From NCBI GenBank assembly GCA_002336485.1, contig DDCZ01000065.1, positions 5,744 through 69,743 of the forward strand: a stretch of DNA of 64,000 nt, read 5' to 3'. This DNA comes from Flavobacteriales bacterium UBA1993. GTDB lineage: Bacteria > Bacteroidota > Bacteroidia > Flavobacteriales_G > Salibacteraceae. Shown here in pieces: positions 17,069-25,596 of this stretch; position 1 is the first letter of the stretch; each line of letters starts with the position of its first letter. The notes below the pieces were generated by a model. The model was not told the DNA's origin. It worked only from the letters and a program-made list of their open reading frames with translations, and did no database searches. A program made the translations under genes and the position numbers.

Positions 17069-18574
17069 CTACTCCTTTAACCGTCTTTCGGCCATTAGCT
17101 TGATTTTACCGACTCGATCGGTCACCATTTCAATTCTCTTGTTCATTCGCTCGTCTTCCGCATCCTTGACTGCACTTAAAACATATCCTACAGGATTATA
17201 CTTCAAATGATTTATACCCTCTGCATAGACCTGAAGTTTTCCTGAGACAGTCTGTCGAATTATGCTGTTTGCACGTAAAAACCGATTCGAGACTTCTTCA
17301 TGATTTAAGATAACTCCATCCTTTTCATACGCAATTATTGGCTTGCTTAAAATAGTGTGATGACGAATCATAGAAGTGACCATTCGTATATCGAGATTTT
17401 CATCACTTCCGAGCTCTTCAATGATCATCGGGCAAGAAAGAATATCGCTCAGCACGTAGTCTCCTCTTCTTAGGTATCGAGTTCGCTCCATGAAGCGTTG
17501 ATAGGAGCTTTCCAACCCTACTCGATCAACCGGGCTGTAGGCAACAGGAATTACCGCATCTGTATCAATCAATGATTTGTGCAACACCTCCAATTCATCG
17601 GTTTTGCTCTTTATAATGCACCTGTAAGATTCGTCCACATCAACATGTGTTGGACAAATATCACACGCCAAGCAACGAAAAATATTCTTGTCAGCTATCT
17701 CTATGATTGAGGCTTCAACCTGCTCTGAATCCACGCCTAAAAGCAGCTCTTTGATGTATTCTTTCGCTCGATCGTCCTTATCTTGTAGTAGCCAGAACGT
17801 GATTCGATGTTTTCCGACAAGCGATTTTTTCTTCGAAATCTTCATTAGTTCAGCCACACGAGCTAATCGACGACCAGTACCCATAGCCGTTTTCAATCCA
17901 TATTCGTCCTTCTGCATGGTTCCAACATCACCAGCCAAACCTGTTCCGCCATACTGACTCGTGGTTTCTGAGTCATTTCCTACTCCAAGCATTCCGGAGT
18001 TAATCATATCCATCAATTGGTAGATTAGCGTGGTCTCTTGGCCACCATTCCGCTTAGCTCCAACTGCAATTCCGGCATAGACCTTGGTATCAAGGGAATC
18101 CCTTAATTCATCATCATTTCGGATCATATTAAGCAGCGACTGAGCCAATGAACTTCGATCACCGAAGTAGACTGGCGTGGCAATTAAAAAGCCATCACTA
18201 TTTTTCAACTTCTCCTTAAGTGTATTTAGGTCTAAGCTTTTTTTAGATTCAGTAAAGTATTCGCTCAGAGATAAGTGGTCAATTTCAGCACCCAACATTT
18301 TTGCAGACCATAAGGCTGCAGTCAGGGCCACCTCAGAATTACTCAACCCTTTATTGCCTTTAAGCTTTTTAAGATTGGTATACATTTTATCAAAAGGTAA
18401 TAACTCCTCTCGACCAGCCTCAATAAAGTTCTTCAAGTGAAACTCTGCTTCTTGAGTTAGAAACTCATTCAGCCCCTCTTCGGTAGAGATCGCTGTGATC
18501 TCATCTATCAAACTCACATTTCCAATACCTCGTCTTGCATTACGCAGACTCGCAGAAATTCCTAATATCTTCAT
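17069..18574 (-). CDS. Tandem flavodoxin-fold (NADPH-dependent FMN reductase-like) protein
   Basis: A 501-residue protein with two flavodoxin-like halves. The first starts MKILGISASLR and contains ATPVYFGDRSSLAQSL (about residues 132-147), a flavin-phosphate/active-site loop. The second begins about residue 256 (HRITFWLLQDKDD) and carries a cysteine cluster C301-x2-C304-x2-C307-x11-C319 of the kind seen in iron-sulfur-associated flavin reductases. The last 80 residues are basic and unassigned. A redox step in a glycan-biosynthesis operon is unexpected; possible roles are reduction of a sugar or amino-acid intermediate, or electron supply to a neighbouring enzyme. Its ATG lies 29 bp after the enolase-superfamily gene. 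Confidence 0.7.
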   Translation of the reverse strand: MKILGISASLRNARRGIGNVSLIDEITAISTEEGLNEFLTQEAEFHLKNFIEAGREELLPFDKMYTNLKKLKGNKGLSNSEVALTAALWSAKMLGAEIDHLSLSEYFTESKKSLDLNTLKEKLKNSDGFLIATPVYFGDRSSLAQSLLNMIRNDDELRDSLDTKVYAGIAVGAKRNGGQETTLIYQLMDMINSGMLGVGNDSETTSQYGGTGLAGDVGTMQKDEYGLKTAMGTGRRLARVAELMKISKKKSLVGKHRITFWLLQDKDDRAKEYIKELLLGVDSEQVEASIIEIADKNIFRCLACDICPTHVDVDESYRCIIKSKTDELEVLHKSLIDTDAVIPVAYSPVDRVGLESSYQRFMERTRYLRRGDYVLSDILSCPMIIEELGSDENLDIRMVTSMIRHHTILSKPIIAYEKDGVILNHEEVSNRFLRANSIIRQTVSGKLQVYAEGINHLKYNPVGYVLSAVKDAEDERMNKRIEMVTDRVGKIKLMAERRLKE

Positions 18575-18602
18575 AGTCGTAATCTATGATGCGAACTTAC
18601 GA

Positions 18603-19655
18603 TTACTCTAACTTCTTTCTCACGCGACCCGTGATGTAATTTTCAATTGTCGCATCGCTAAAATCGAAGTCTCCGCTGACTTCTGCGTTCCCTTTATTAA
18701 ATGAGATCATCTCCGATTGAAGCGGTATGTGTTTTAGAAACCCGTTGAACTCCCCAGCGGTTTTAACACCACAGCTTTGAGCAAGACGAATCTCATCGAA
18801 GCAGCCAAGAATCGATTGAACGCCGTTTCCGAAAACCACAGCAAATCCTGCATTTTGAGATCGTTTGATAAGGTCAACGGTTCGCCTTATTCCTCCGTGC
18901 TTTTGCATTTTCAATTTGACATATGCCGAACATTTCGATTCTGCAGCTTTCTCAACGTCACTTGTTATCCAAATCGACTCATCAAGCATAAGCGGAACGG
19001 GTGAGCTTTCATTTAATTTTTCCATCTCCAGCCATTGATTTGGTTTGAATGGCTGTTCAAACAACTCAACTTTGTTGGGTTCAAGTGCCTGAACAAAATC
19101 GCAAGCATCCTGATACTGAAACCCCTGATTTGCGTCTATTCGAATCTTGACAGCATCGGGTAGAATTTCCTGAAGGAAACGAATCTTCGCTAAATCTGAT
19201 TTGAGATTGCCCTGAACCTTCACCTTAATTGTAGAAAACCCGGCATCAATTTGAGCTTTCAATTGATGATCAATTACAGATTGATCGGAGGATGAAATAA
19301 TTCCGACCAATGGGAGGCTTATTGGATTCTGTTTAAGTGGTGTTTCAATTTTGTCTAGTGCTTGGGAAATACAGCCTACCGCAAATGGATCTGAAACCTG
19401 ATACTCTGCCGCAACATGCCTGAGTGACTCCAATGAACTCGAACGTTTGACTATGTTCTTTATGCAATTCTCAATACTCGCACTTGTTTCCCACGAATAA
19501 CCCGGCAAAGCCGTTGTTTCTCCCCAAAACTCCACATCATCAATAGTGATTTTGCAATAAGTGCAATCAAACGCCTCGACCTTAGCGAAGGATAAAAAAT
19601 AGGGCTCCAAAAGAGGGATAGCCGCCTTAATTATCTCTATTGATTTACTTGACAC
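18603..19655 (-). CDS. Enolase-superfamily enzyme, dipeptide-epimerase / muconate-cycloisomerase subgroup
   Basis: A 350-residue (beta/alpha)7-beta-barrel enzyme. The catalytic set is complete by inspection: KxK at K144 and K146, metal ligands D174, E200 and D225, and a second Lys pair in VKLKMQKHGG (K247/K249). This is the pattern of the MLE subgroup (dipeptide epimerases, N-succinylamino-acid racemases, o-succinylbenzoate synthase). Its reaction would be proton abstraction next to a carboxylate. It is translationally coupled to the ATP-grasp gene: its GTG start (19653-19655) overlaps that gene's stop by 11 bp. Epimerisation of an amino-acid or dipeptide unit attached to the glycan is an inference. 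An o-succinylbenzoate synthase (MenC) is the main alternative, but the context argues against it. Confidence 0.78.
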   Translation of the reverse strand: MSSKSIEIIKAAIPLLEPYFLSFAKVEAFDCTYCKITIDDVEFWGETTALPGYSWETSASIENCIKNIVKRSSSLESLRHVAAEYQVSDPFAVGCISQALDKIETPLKQNPISLPLVGIISSSDQSVIDHQLKAQIDAGFSTIKVKVQGNLKSDLAKIRFLQEILPDAVKIRIDANQGFQYQDACDFVQALEPNKVELFEQPFKPNQWLEMEKLNESSPVPLMLDESIWITSDVEKAAESKCSAYVKLKMQKHGGIRRTVDLIKRSQNAGFAVVFGNGVQSILGCFDEIRLAQSCGVKTAGEFNGFLKHIPLQSEMISFNKGNAEVSGDFDFSDATIENYITGRVRKKLE

Positions 19656-20835
19656 CTATCCAAACTTTGAAGATTAAAATGAATGCATCAACAACTTGTT
19701 TAACGAATGGTAGTGGATCATCTAGATAAAAATTCCCACGTGTCTTTGCGGCAAAATTTCTCTTGACACTTTGACCAAACTCTGAGACAAATGATCCCAA
19801 TGATTTGGGTTGGGTGAAAATGGTAGCGAACTCATCGTTAAGCCATCGATAGCGCATTCCCACAACATGGGTATCTGAATAGTGGTTTTCATTACCTGAG
19901 GCGTGTTGCACAAACCAAAAAGGATAATCAAACCCCGCATCAATAGTGAGTTGAGTTGTTCCCCAAAACTTCGGGTTAATTTCTATCAAATAGCACTCCC
20001 CTGTCTCCGTCTGTTTGATCCAATCCATCTCTATGTGCCCTGTCCAGCCTAACTCTCGGAGTAGCTTATCTGTACCCGATTTCACTTCGGATTCATCTAC
20101 AGTTAGGTTAACTATACCTCCACCGCCCTCAAGCCACGCCGTCATTTCACGCTTTTGAGTTAAAATAGCCTTAGGCTCACCATTGATCGAAAATGCGGTA
20201 GAATCAATCAACTCACCCTCAATCAGTTCTTGTATAAGCGGAAAATTATCTCCTTCAAATTGAAATCCAAAGTCTCTTTGATACGCCTCGTAAAAATGAT
20301 TCGAGTCGGAGGTATATTTAATTAATCCTCTTGACGCATATGAGTCGTTAAACTTCACAATGACCACTCCATTTGTAGCATCGGCAACTTTCCTTAACTC
20401 ATCCTTATTCGAAGCTGTAAAAGTTCTTGGAGTCCGGATTCCATGTTTTGATGCGAATGCCATGCAGGAGTCCTTATTATGAACCAACATCATTTTATCG
20501 TAGTCCTCCGATAAGACGTTCGTGTACTGACTAAACCGCTCCTTGTATTTTGAAATAAAATTGGAATAATAGGTCCCGCCGGCTAATAAGGCTGTATAGT
20601 TCCCGTTTTCCAAAATACCTTCGATTAGCTCGGCCTTTCCATCATCTGAATCTTCAGTTAGTTCAAAAACTCGACGTGCATACTTTGATCTAAAGGCTTT
20701 TTCAAATGCGGCAAAAACGAAATTTTGGTTTTTTTCTACCAAGATGTCGCAATCGAATCCTTTTGACCCTAGACTTCTAAGAATAGCAATCGAATTGCGG
20801 AGATATCCATCTAAAATGAGAACCTTATCAGCCAT
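19645..20835 (-). CDS. ATP-grasp domain ligase (carbamoyl-phosphate-synthase-like)
   Basis: A 396-residue ATP-grasp enzyme. The N-terminal Rossmann-like pre-ATP-grasp part opens MADKVLILDGYLRNS. The central lobe shows VVIVKFNDSYASRG (about residue 150), and the metal/ATP site is CYLIEINPKFWGT (about residue 272). Members join a carboxylate to an amine or similar nucleophile through an acyl phosphate. It overlaps the upstream sulfotransferase by 8 bp and the downstream enolase-superfamily gene by 11 bp, so the three should be made together. The ligase plus epimerase pair suggests attachment and inversion of an amino-acid moiety. The substrate is unknown. Confidence 0.82.
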   Translation of the reverse strand: MADKVLILDGYLRNSIAILRSLGSKGFDCDILVEKNQNFVFAAFEKAFRSKYARRVFELTEDSDDGKAELIEGILENGNYTALLAGGTYYSNFISKYKERFSQYTNVLSEDYDKMMLVHNKDSCMAFASKHGIRTPRTFTASNKDELRKVADATNGVVIVKFNDSYASRGLIKYTSDSNHFYEAYQRDFGFQFEGDNFPLIQELIEGELIDSTAFSINGEPKAILTQKREMTAWLEGGGGIVNLTVDESEVKSGTDKLLRELGWTGHIEMDWIKQTETGECYLIEINPKFWGTTQLTIDAGFDYPFWFVQHASGNENHYSDTHVVGMRYRWLNDEFATIFTQPKSLGSFVSEFGQSVKRNFAAKTRGNFYLDDPLPFVKQVVDAFILIFKVWIGVK

Positions 20836-21727
20836 TTCCTGCGCCTTTTGGGTACCATTTATTCACATCAAGTTCCGGGAAATAGTCGAACAATTCGCGC
20901 GTTCCTTCTGTCCAAAGCTGTTTCTCCAATCGTGCTCTTAGCTCGTCAGAAAGCACCTCTTCTTTCGGAATTGGCTTCGAATTTAACCGAAGGTATAATG
21001 GGATTAGGACCTTCTCCTTAATTCCATCACCAAAGAAGTCCTGTGCTTTTTGAGCAAAATTGTGCAACCCCCGATTTCGAATGCCCGATGATTCATTTCG
21101 TTTTAGAAAACCGTAAGTATCATAGAAATTTGGATCAATATCTAACCTCGAAGAGAGTCGCTTCATAAAATTGACCTTGTCCTGAAATAGCTCTTCTGAC
21201 TGATACACCCATACTCTGTCTCGTCCAAAAACATCAATCCACTTCTTTAAGTGAAGTAAGTAGTTGCTATGCTGAAGTACATCATATTGAGGCCCATTGT
21301 CAACCGTCCATTGAATATATTCAGGAAAGGTCATTGAAGGATTGAATCTGTTTAATCGATGTTTTGAATAAACGAATTGCGAAAAAGCCCTCTTTATGGG
21401 TTCCCGGAGCAGGAATATGATCTTTGGTTTGCTTTCCAGTCTTGGAATTTCGATCAGCGGAGTTTTTTGGAATATATACTGTGGAGTGGCCTCAATGACA
21501 ATCTTCTCAGAAGTGTGATCAGCAAAATATTTCGAATACTCGTCCAATCCATGCTCGTGAATATTTGCATTCGCATTAAACTTCTGTAAAATTTCATCGT
21601 GAAAAAAGTGCGTCTCTTTTGCCGATGACGCACAGACATCTGGATGGGCTGCCATCCAAAAAAACAATGAGGTACTCCCGCATTTGGTACCTCCTCCGAT
21701 GATCACATTTGGTAAAAGTCGCTCCAT
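20828..21727 (-). CDS. PAPS-dependent sulfotransferase
   Basis: A 299-residue sulfotransferase. The 5'-phosphosulfate-binding loop is IIGGGTKCGSTSLF (about residues 8-22), and the 3'-phosphate-binding segment is IIFLLREPIKRAFSQF (about residue 105) with the conserved Arg and Ser. It would transfer sulfate from PAPS to a carbohydrate hydroxyl or amine. I chose ATG at 21725-21727 rather than the GTG four codons upstream because the P-loop then sits at the usual distance from the N-terminus. It is the first gene of the minus-strand glycan operon (21727 to 14457) and overlaps the ATP-grasp gene by 8 bp. Confidence 0.9.
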   Translation of the reverse strand: MERLLPNVIIGGGTKCGSTSLFFWMAAHPDVCASSAKETHFFHDEILQKFNANANIHEHGLDEYSKYFADHTSEKIVIEATPQYIFQKTPLIEIPRLESKPKIIFLLREPIKRAFSQFVYSKHRLNRFNPSMTFPEYIQWTVDNGPQYDVLQHSNYLLHLKKWIDVFGRDRVWVYQSEELFQDKVNFMKRLSSRLDIDPNFYDTYGFLKRNESSGIRNRGLHNFAQKAQDFFGDGIKEKVLIPLYLRLNSKPIPKEEVLSDELRARLEKQLWTEGTRELFDYFPELDVNKWYPKGAGNG

Positions 21728-21875
21728 GGAATCGATCACAAAGATGCCTATTGTGAGGACATAAGACTGACATTATTTCACTGTTCGTCATCGATTTTCA
21801 GTCTTGTGAATGACAATCCCATTTTTCTTTTAAGTATTGGCTCACAATTGTGCAAATCATCCGTTCTTTGTTTCG

Positions 21876-23135
21876 ATGCGCACATTCATTATAGGAAGCA
21901 AAGAGCTAAGTTGTATTATCCTAGATACACTGTTCGGCGCTGGCCATGAAGTATTAGGTGTCTTCTCTCGAGACACACAAGTTGGAATGCGCGTCTGGCA
22001 TGAGATGGGGCACCGATCTTTGGCCGAGGAAGCCGAAGCCTTGAACATTCCTGTATACCATGAAATGAAGGTTAATAGCGATGCTGCCTTGAACCTCTTA
22101 AGCTCCTTGAATCTTGATGTGGTATACTCCTGTTTTTGGAGTGAAATTTTCAGGCAGCCGGTTCTAGATATTCCAAGACTTGGTGTTTTCAATTTTCATT
22201 CCGCGCTTCTTCCAAGTTATCGGGGATCACGGCCAATTCCCTGGGCCATGATCAACGGAGAAGCACGTACGGGAATGACAGCGCACAAAATGCTGCCGGG
22301 GATTGACAATGGCCCCATAGCTGGGTCAGTATCTGTAGAAATTGGGTCCAACAGCTCCGCGAAGGAGGTTTATGATAGCGTTGTAAGTCAATGTCCAGGC
22401 TTGGTCTTATCTGTCACCTCAAAATTTAGTGATGCTTCATTCAAATTGACTGAACAGGACGAGAAAAATGCTACGTACTACCCTCGCGGAGAACCTTTTG
22501 CGCGGCAACTAAATGCATGGTGGAGCGAAGCGCAACAGGATCGATTCAAGCGGGCATTTGACTTCCCTCCTTTTAAGCAAGCAAAAAGCGCTCCCGGCCC
22601 ACTCAATGTGAATTTGGGACCTCAAGTCTATTTTGTAACCTCAGACGGATTACCAATCCTCGAAATTTCAAAATTCAAATTTGATTTAAAGCAAAACAGT
22701 ATCGGCTCGCCTAGAGAAAGGAAGGAGATCAAAAATCATCTTCCGCCCACAACAAGTCCAGGCATAATGCTTGACTCGAGTGCCGCCGGCATGTATATGA
22801 TTCATGACGTTCTAATTGGAAAAGGGATTCAATTCATTTCCTCCGCGCAAGTTTCGCCGGCTGATATAAAAACAGGATGGGGCTGCTGTCAGCCGTATCG
22901 ACACGAAAATGGTTTACTCGAAATTCCTGCAATCAGGATTAAGGATGAGGGTGATCTCAATGGCCTTGTTAAAGCAGCTCAACGCCAATGTGTCCAAGCA
23001 CATCTTGATATTTTCATTCATATTCAATCAACACCGGCCGGATTGATTGGACTGACCGGAATTGCAAGCAATCTCGATGTTTCTTTGATTGATATTAATT
23101 CCATTGCAAATCATTACAATGAATCGAATGAGTAA
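21876..23135 (+). CDS. Formyltransferase-family protein with long C-terminal extension
   Basis: A 419-residue protein from the ATG at 21876; the open frame continues 13 codons upstream, but MRTFIIGSKE is the natural start of the Rossmann strand. The formyltransferase catalytic triad is visible: N106 and H108 in NFHSALLPSYRG, and D144 in GIDNGPI. These enzymes move a formyl group from 10-formyl-THF to an amine, for example on amino sugars. Residues to about 270 fit the core and linker. The last about 130 residues (GTSPG-like segment to ANHY) do not belong to a usual formyltransferase and resemble the end of a NodB deacetylase. It is divergent from the sulfotransferase operon and followed by a second sulfotransferase. 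Confidence 0.75.
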   Translation: MRTFIIGSKELSCIILDTLFGAGHEVLGVFSRDTQVGMRVWHEMGHRSLAEEAEALNIPVYHEMKVNSDAALNLLSSLNLDVVYSCFWSEIFRQPVLDIPRLGVFNFHSALLPSYRGSRPIPWAMINGEARTGMTAHKMLPGIDNGPIAGSVSVEIGSNSSAKEVYDSVVSQCPGLVLSVTSKFSDASFKLTEQDEKNATYYPRGEPFARQLNAWWSEAQQDRFKRAFDFPPFKQAKSAPGPLNVNLGPQVYFVTSDGLPILEISKFKFDLKQNSIGSPRERKEIKNHLPPTTSPGIMLDSSAAGMYMIHDVLIGKGIQFISSAQVSPADIKTGWGCCQPYRHENGLLEIPAIRIKDEGDLNGLVKAAQRQCVQAHLDIFIHIQSTPAGLIGLTGIASNLDVSLIDINSIANHYNESNE

Positions 23136-24015
23136 GACATTGATCCTCCATATTGGGTATGCAAAAACGGCGACTACTTTTTTACAAGAAGGCGTTTATC
23201 CGAGGTTAGCTGGCATTGATTACTTGGGCAGAATGGTCGATGCTGAGAATGAACATCAATTCACAAAGTGGACATATGAGTTTGCGAAAGACTCGACCTA
23301 TGATTTATCCAATTTAAAGAAGCTGGTCGGGGGTATCGACTCGGAGGCTATACTGATTTCCAATGAAGTTATCCTTAGACCATTTCAATTTACTGAGCGT
23401 ATCCAACGTCTTTCTGCATTAACAATGCACTTTGATCGGGTTTGCATTATGCTTTCCATTCGGTCGCAGGCCGATTTAATATTCTCGCGCTATATGCACG
23501 ATCTTGACAGTGGGGTATTTTCGGAATATGAATTGGAGAAAGCACTAGATTATACTGGTACGAAGGAATGCATTTGGCCAACATGTGGAGATAGTATTGT
23601 AAACAAGCTTTGGAGAAAATCTCCTTTTCATGGTGGCACCTGCCTTTGCAATAGAGATAAGATAAAGTCAATCAACCTTCCATACTACAATTTGGAATTG
23701 ATAAGCGATGAATTAACGAAGCACTTTGGCGATAATGTCCACTACATTGTTTCAGAGCGACTTCGAACCGACCCGCGCAGCGAACTCGACAAGATGTGTG
23801 ACTTTCTTTCTGTAGATCCTCTGAGCGAATCAGACTTGGATGTTGTGACGACAATTAAATCTAATGAGCGCCGATCGAAAGGGAAATACGTTTCGAATAA
23901 AAAAAAGTATACCGAAAATGGAGTACTAGACGGGTTGAAGACTCACTTTGCAGCATCAAATGTGCAATTCAGTGCTAAAGCGAAGGTGGATTTGACCGGA
24001 TTCAATTATTACTAG
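23119..24015 (+). CDS. Second sulfotransferase-like protein
   Basis: A 298-residue protein starting MNRMSKTLILHIGYAKTATT; the second ATG at 23128 is equally possible. The IGYAKTATTFLQ loop near residue 13 matches the PAPS 5'-phosphosulfate-binding loop, and VCIMLSIRSQADLIFSRY (about residue 110) matches the 3'-phosphate segment. It therefore probably sulfates a surface carbohydrate. It overlaps the formyltransferase gene by 17 bp (8 bp with the alternative start), so the two are coupled. It shares its stop with the convergent flippase gene in a CTAG tetranucleotide at 24012-24015. It is only distantly like the sulfotransferase at 20828. Confidence 0.72.
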   Translation: MNRMSKTLILHIGYAKTATTFLQEGVYPRLAGIDYLGRMVDAENEHQFTKWTYEFAKDSTYDLSNLKKLVGGIDSEAILISNEVILRPFQFTERIQRLSALTMHFDRVCIMLSIRSQADLIFSRYMHDLDSGVFSEYELEKALDYTGTKECIWPTCGDSIVNKLWRKSPFHGGTCLCNRDKIKSINLPYYNLELISDELTKHFGDNVHYIVSERLRTDPRSELDKMCDFLSVDPLSESDLDVVTTIKSNERRSKGKYVSNKKKYTENGVLDGLKTHFAASNVQFSAKAKVDLTGFNYY

Positions 24016-25505
24016 GACAAGAGTTTCTTCCCTTTTCTGAAAAGGTCATCGACTAGTGAATTGATATCTTCTGAAACCTTGAAGTAATATGTAGGGATGG
24101 CTATTACCAATGCCACCAGACTGCCCTTAAGCCCAATCTCGATCAGAAAGTGCAAAGAATCGAATTGAATCCAAGAACCAACCAGCAACCCCGCAACGAG
24201 AATAGCTAACCCCATTAAGTTGTTCACTTTAAAAGGATTCAGACCTTCCTTCACCAGAAGGAAAATGTATCGAACGATGTTGTATACAATCCTTGCGAGA
24301 AGCGTTCCGAATGCAGCTCCGACGAATCCATAAATTGGAATGAAAATCAGATTAAAAATTACCATTAAGACGATTAAGATTACACCAGAAGCCGTATTGA
24401 ACCAGTAATGTTTCGATACCAATAGAATGTCACCATTGAGTCCGAAAGAGACCCCAACGAGTCGCGACAGCATTAGAAACAGAATTGTATAAACACCGGA
24501 TGCGTAGTCTTTATTCACCAATTGCATTACACCATCAATGTTGGTCCAAACAAGGACAGAAAGGGCTCCGGTAAACACCATATTAATCACCGTGCTTTGA
24601 TGGTAAATCTTGGCCACAAGATCGATCTGTTTATTTTTCCAATAGCGTGAAATCATGGGCGTCAGAATCCGATTCATGGACGTTGCAGGTATCACCACTA
24701 TTCCACTGAGATGAGCAGCCACAGCATAAATCGCAACACTTCGCAAATCGTCCAGGATTAAAAATCCGATCATAATCTTATCCAGATTATTCATCAGAGC
24801 TGAGTTGGTATTATCCAATATGGCATAGGCGCCATATCGATATAAGTGTTTCAAAACACGCCACTTGTAATACGCTTTATCCACTCTAAACGAGACCTCC
24901 TTTAATCGGAATAAATAGGCCGACATGAGCAGAATTAAGACCAGATGCACCGAACAATAAAACCACACGAATGCCTCCAAACTAAGCACTTCATAATAGT
25001 AACAAAGTGCGGCGCTCAACCAGAGCAGCTTGAGAAGTACGTTATTTAAAAAGGACGTGAAGCTGGTTTTAAGTAAGGCTTTCAAATAGCTCTCTAGTAC
25101 CCAATTCATAATCGTCAAAAACGCAAGCAGCGGAATAACCAAGTAAAATTGGTGAAACAATTCCGAGTCTTGTGTCGCTAAAAAGTAATCCTTCAGCACC
25201 CAGAAAAATGCGCACACAATTCCAAATCCCGCGGTCACATTGAAAAGAATAATTGGAAGCAATCCGTTGTCACCCATTCCATCAGCGCGTCGAAAGAAGG
25301 GATAGTATTTAATAATCACCCGTTGCGATCCGATTGCGCTCAACTGCGCAAAAATGATCGCCATCGACGCAAGCATTCTTGTCAAGCCAAACTCTTCTTG
25401 CGATAGCAGTATCGGAAAAAGAACGATGACATTCACATAGCCAATTACCTGTCCCAAGTAATTGAAAATTGAATTATAAAATGCCTGTCGTTTAACTATT
25501 CCCAA
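24012..25505 (-). CDS. Polysaccharide flippase (Wzx/MOP-superfamily-like)
   Basis: A 497-residue inner-membrane protein with about twelve to fourteen helices. It begins MGIVKRQAFYNSIFNYLGQVIGYV, the characteristic opening of oligosaccharide flippases and lipid-linked glycan exporters. An internal charged region (NNLDKIMIGFLI near residue 240, SRYWKNKQ near residue 285) fits the family. It should move lipid-linked glycan units from the inner to the outer face of the cytoplasmic membrane. It lies 91 bp downstream of the GT-B-like gene on the same strand, and marks this neighbourhood as a glycan assembly locus rather than small-molecule metabolism. Confidence 0.88.
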   Translation of the reverse strand: MGIVKRQAFYNSIFNYLGQVIGYVNVIVLFPILLSQEEFGLTRMLASMAIIFAQLSAIGSQRVIIKYYPFFRRADGMGDNGLLPIILFNVTAGFGIVCAFFWVLKDYFLATQDSELFHQFYLVIPLLAFLTIMNWVLESYLKALLKTSFTSFLNNVLLKLLWLSAALCYYYEVLSLEAFVWFYCSVHLVLILLMSAYLFRLKEVSFRVDKAYYKWRVLKHLYRYGAYAILDNTNSALMNNLDKIMIGFLILDDLRSVAIYAVAAHLSGIVVIPATSMNRILTPMISRYWKNKQIDLVAKIYHQSTVINMVFTGALSVLVWTNIDGVMQLVNKDYASGVYTILFLMLSRLVGVSFGLNGDILLVSKHYWFNTASGVILIVLMVIFNLIFIPIYGFVGAAFGTLLARIVYNIVRYIFLLVKEGLNPFKVNNLMGLAILVAGLLVGSWIQFDSLHFLIEIGLKGSLVALVIAIPTYYFKVSEDINSLVDDLFRKGKKLLS

Positions 25506-25596
25506 GGCAGAACTAAATTTTTCAGGACCATAGATTCAATGAAACGAATTACGTTTTAATAAATGCAACGCAGATGTAAAAATGAGTGAAATTTGG

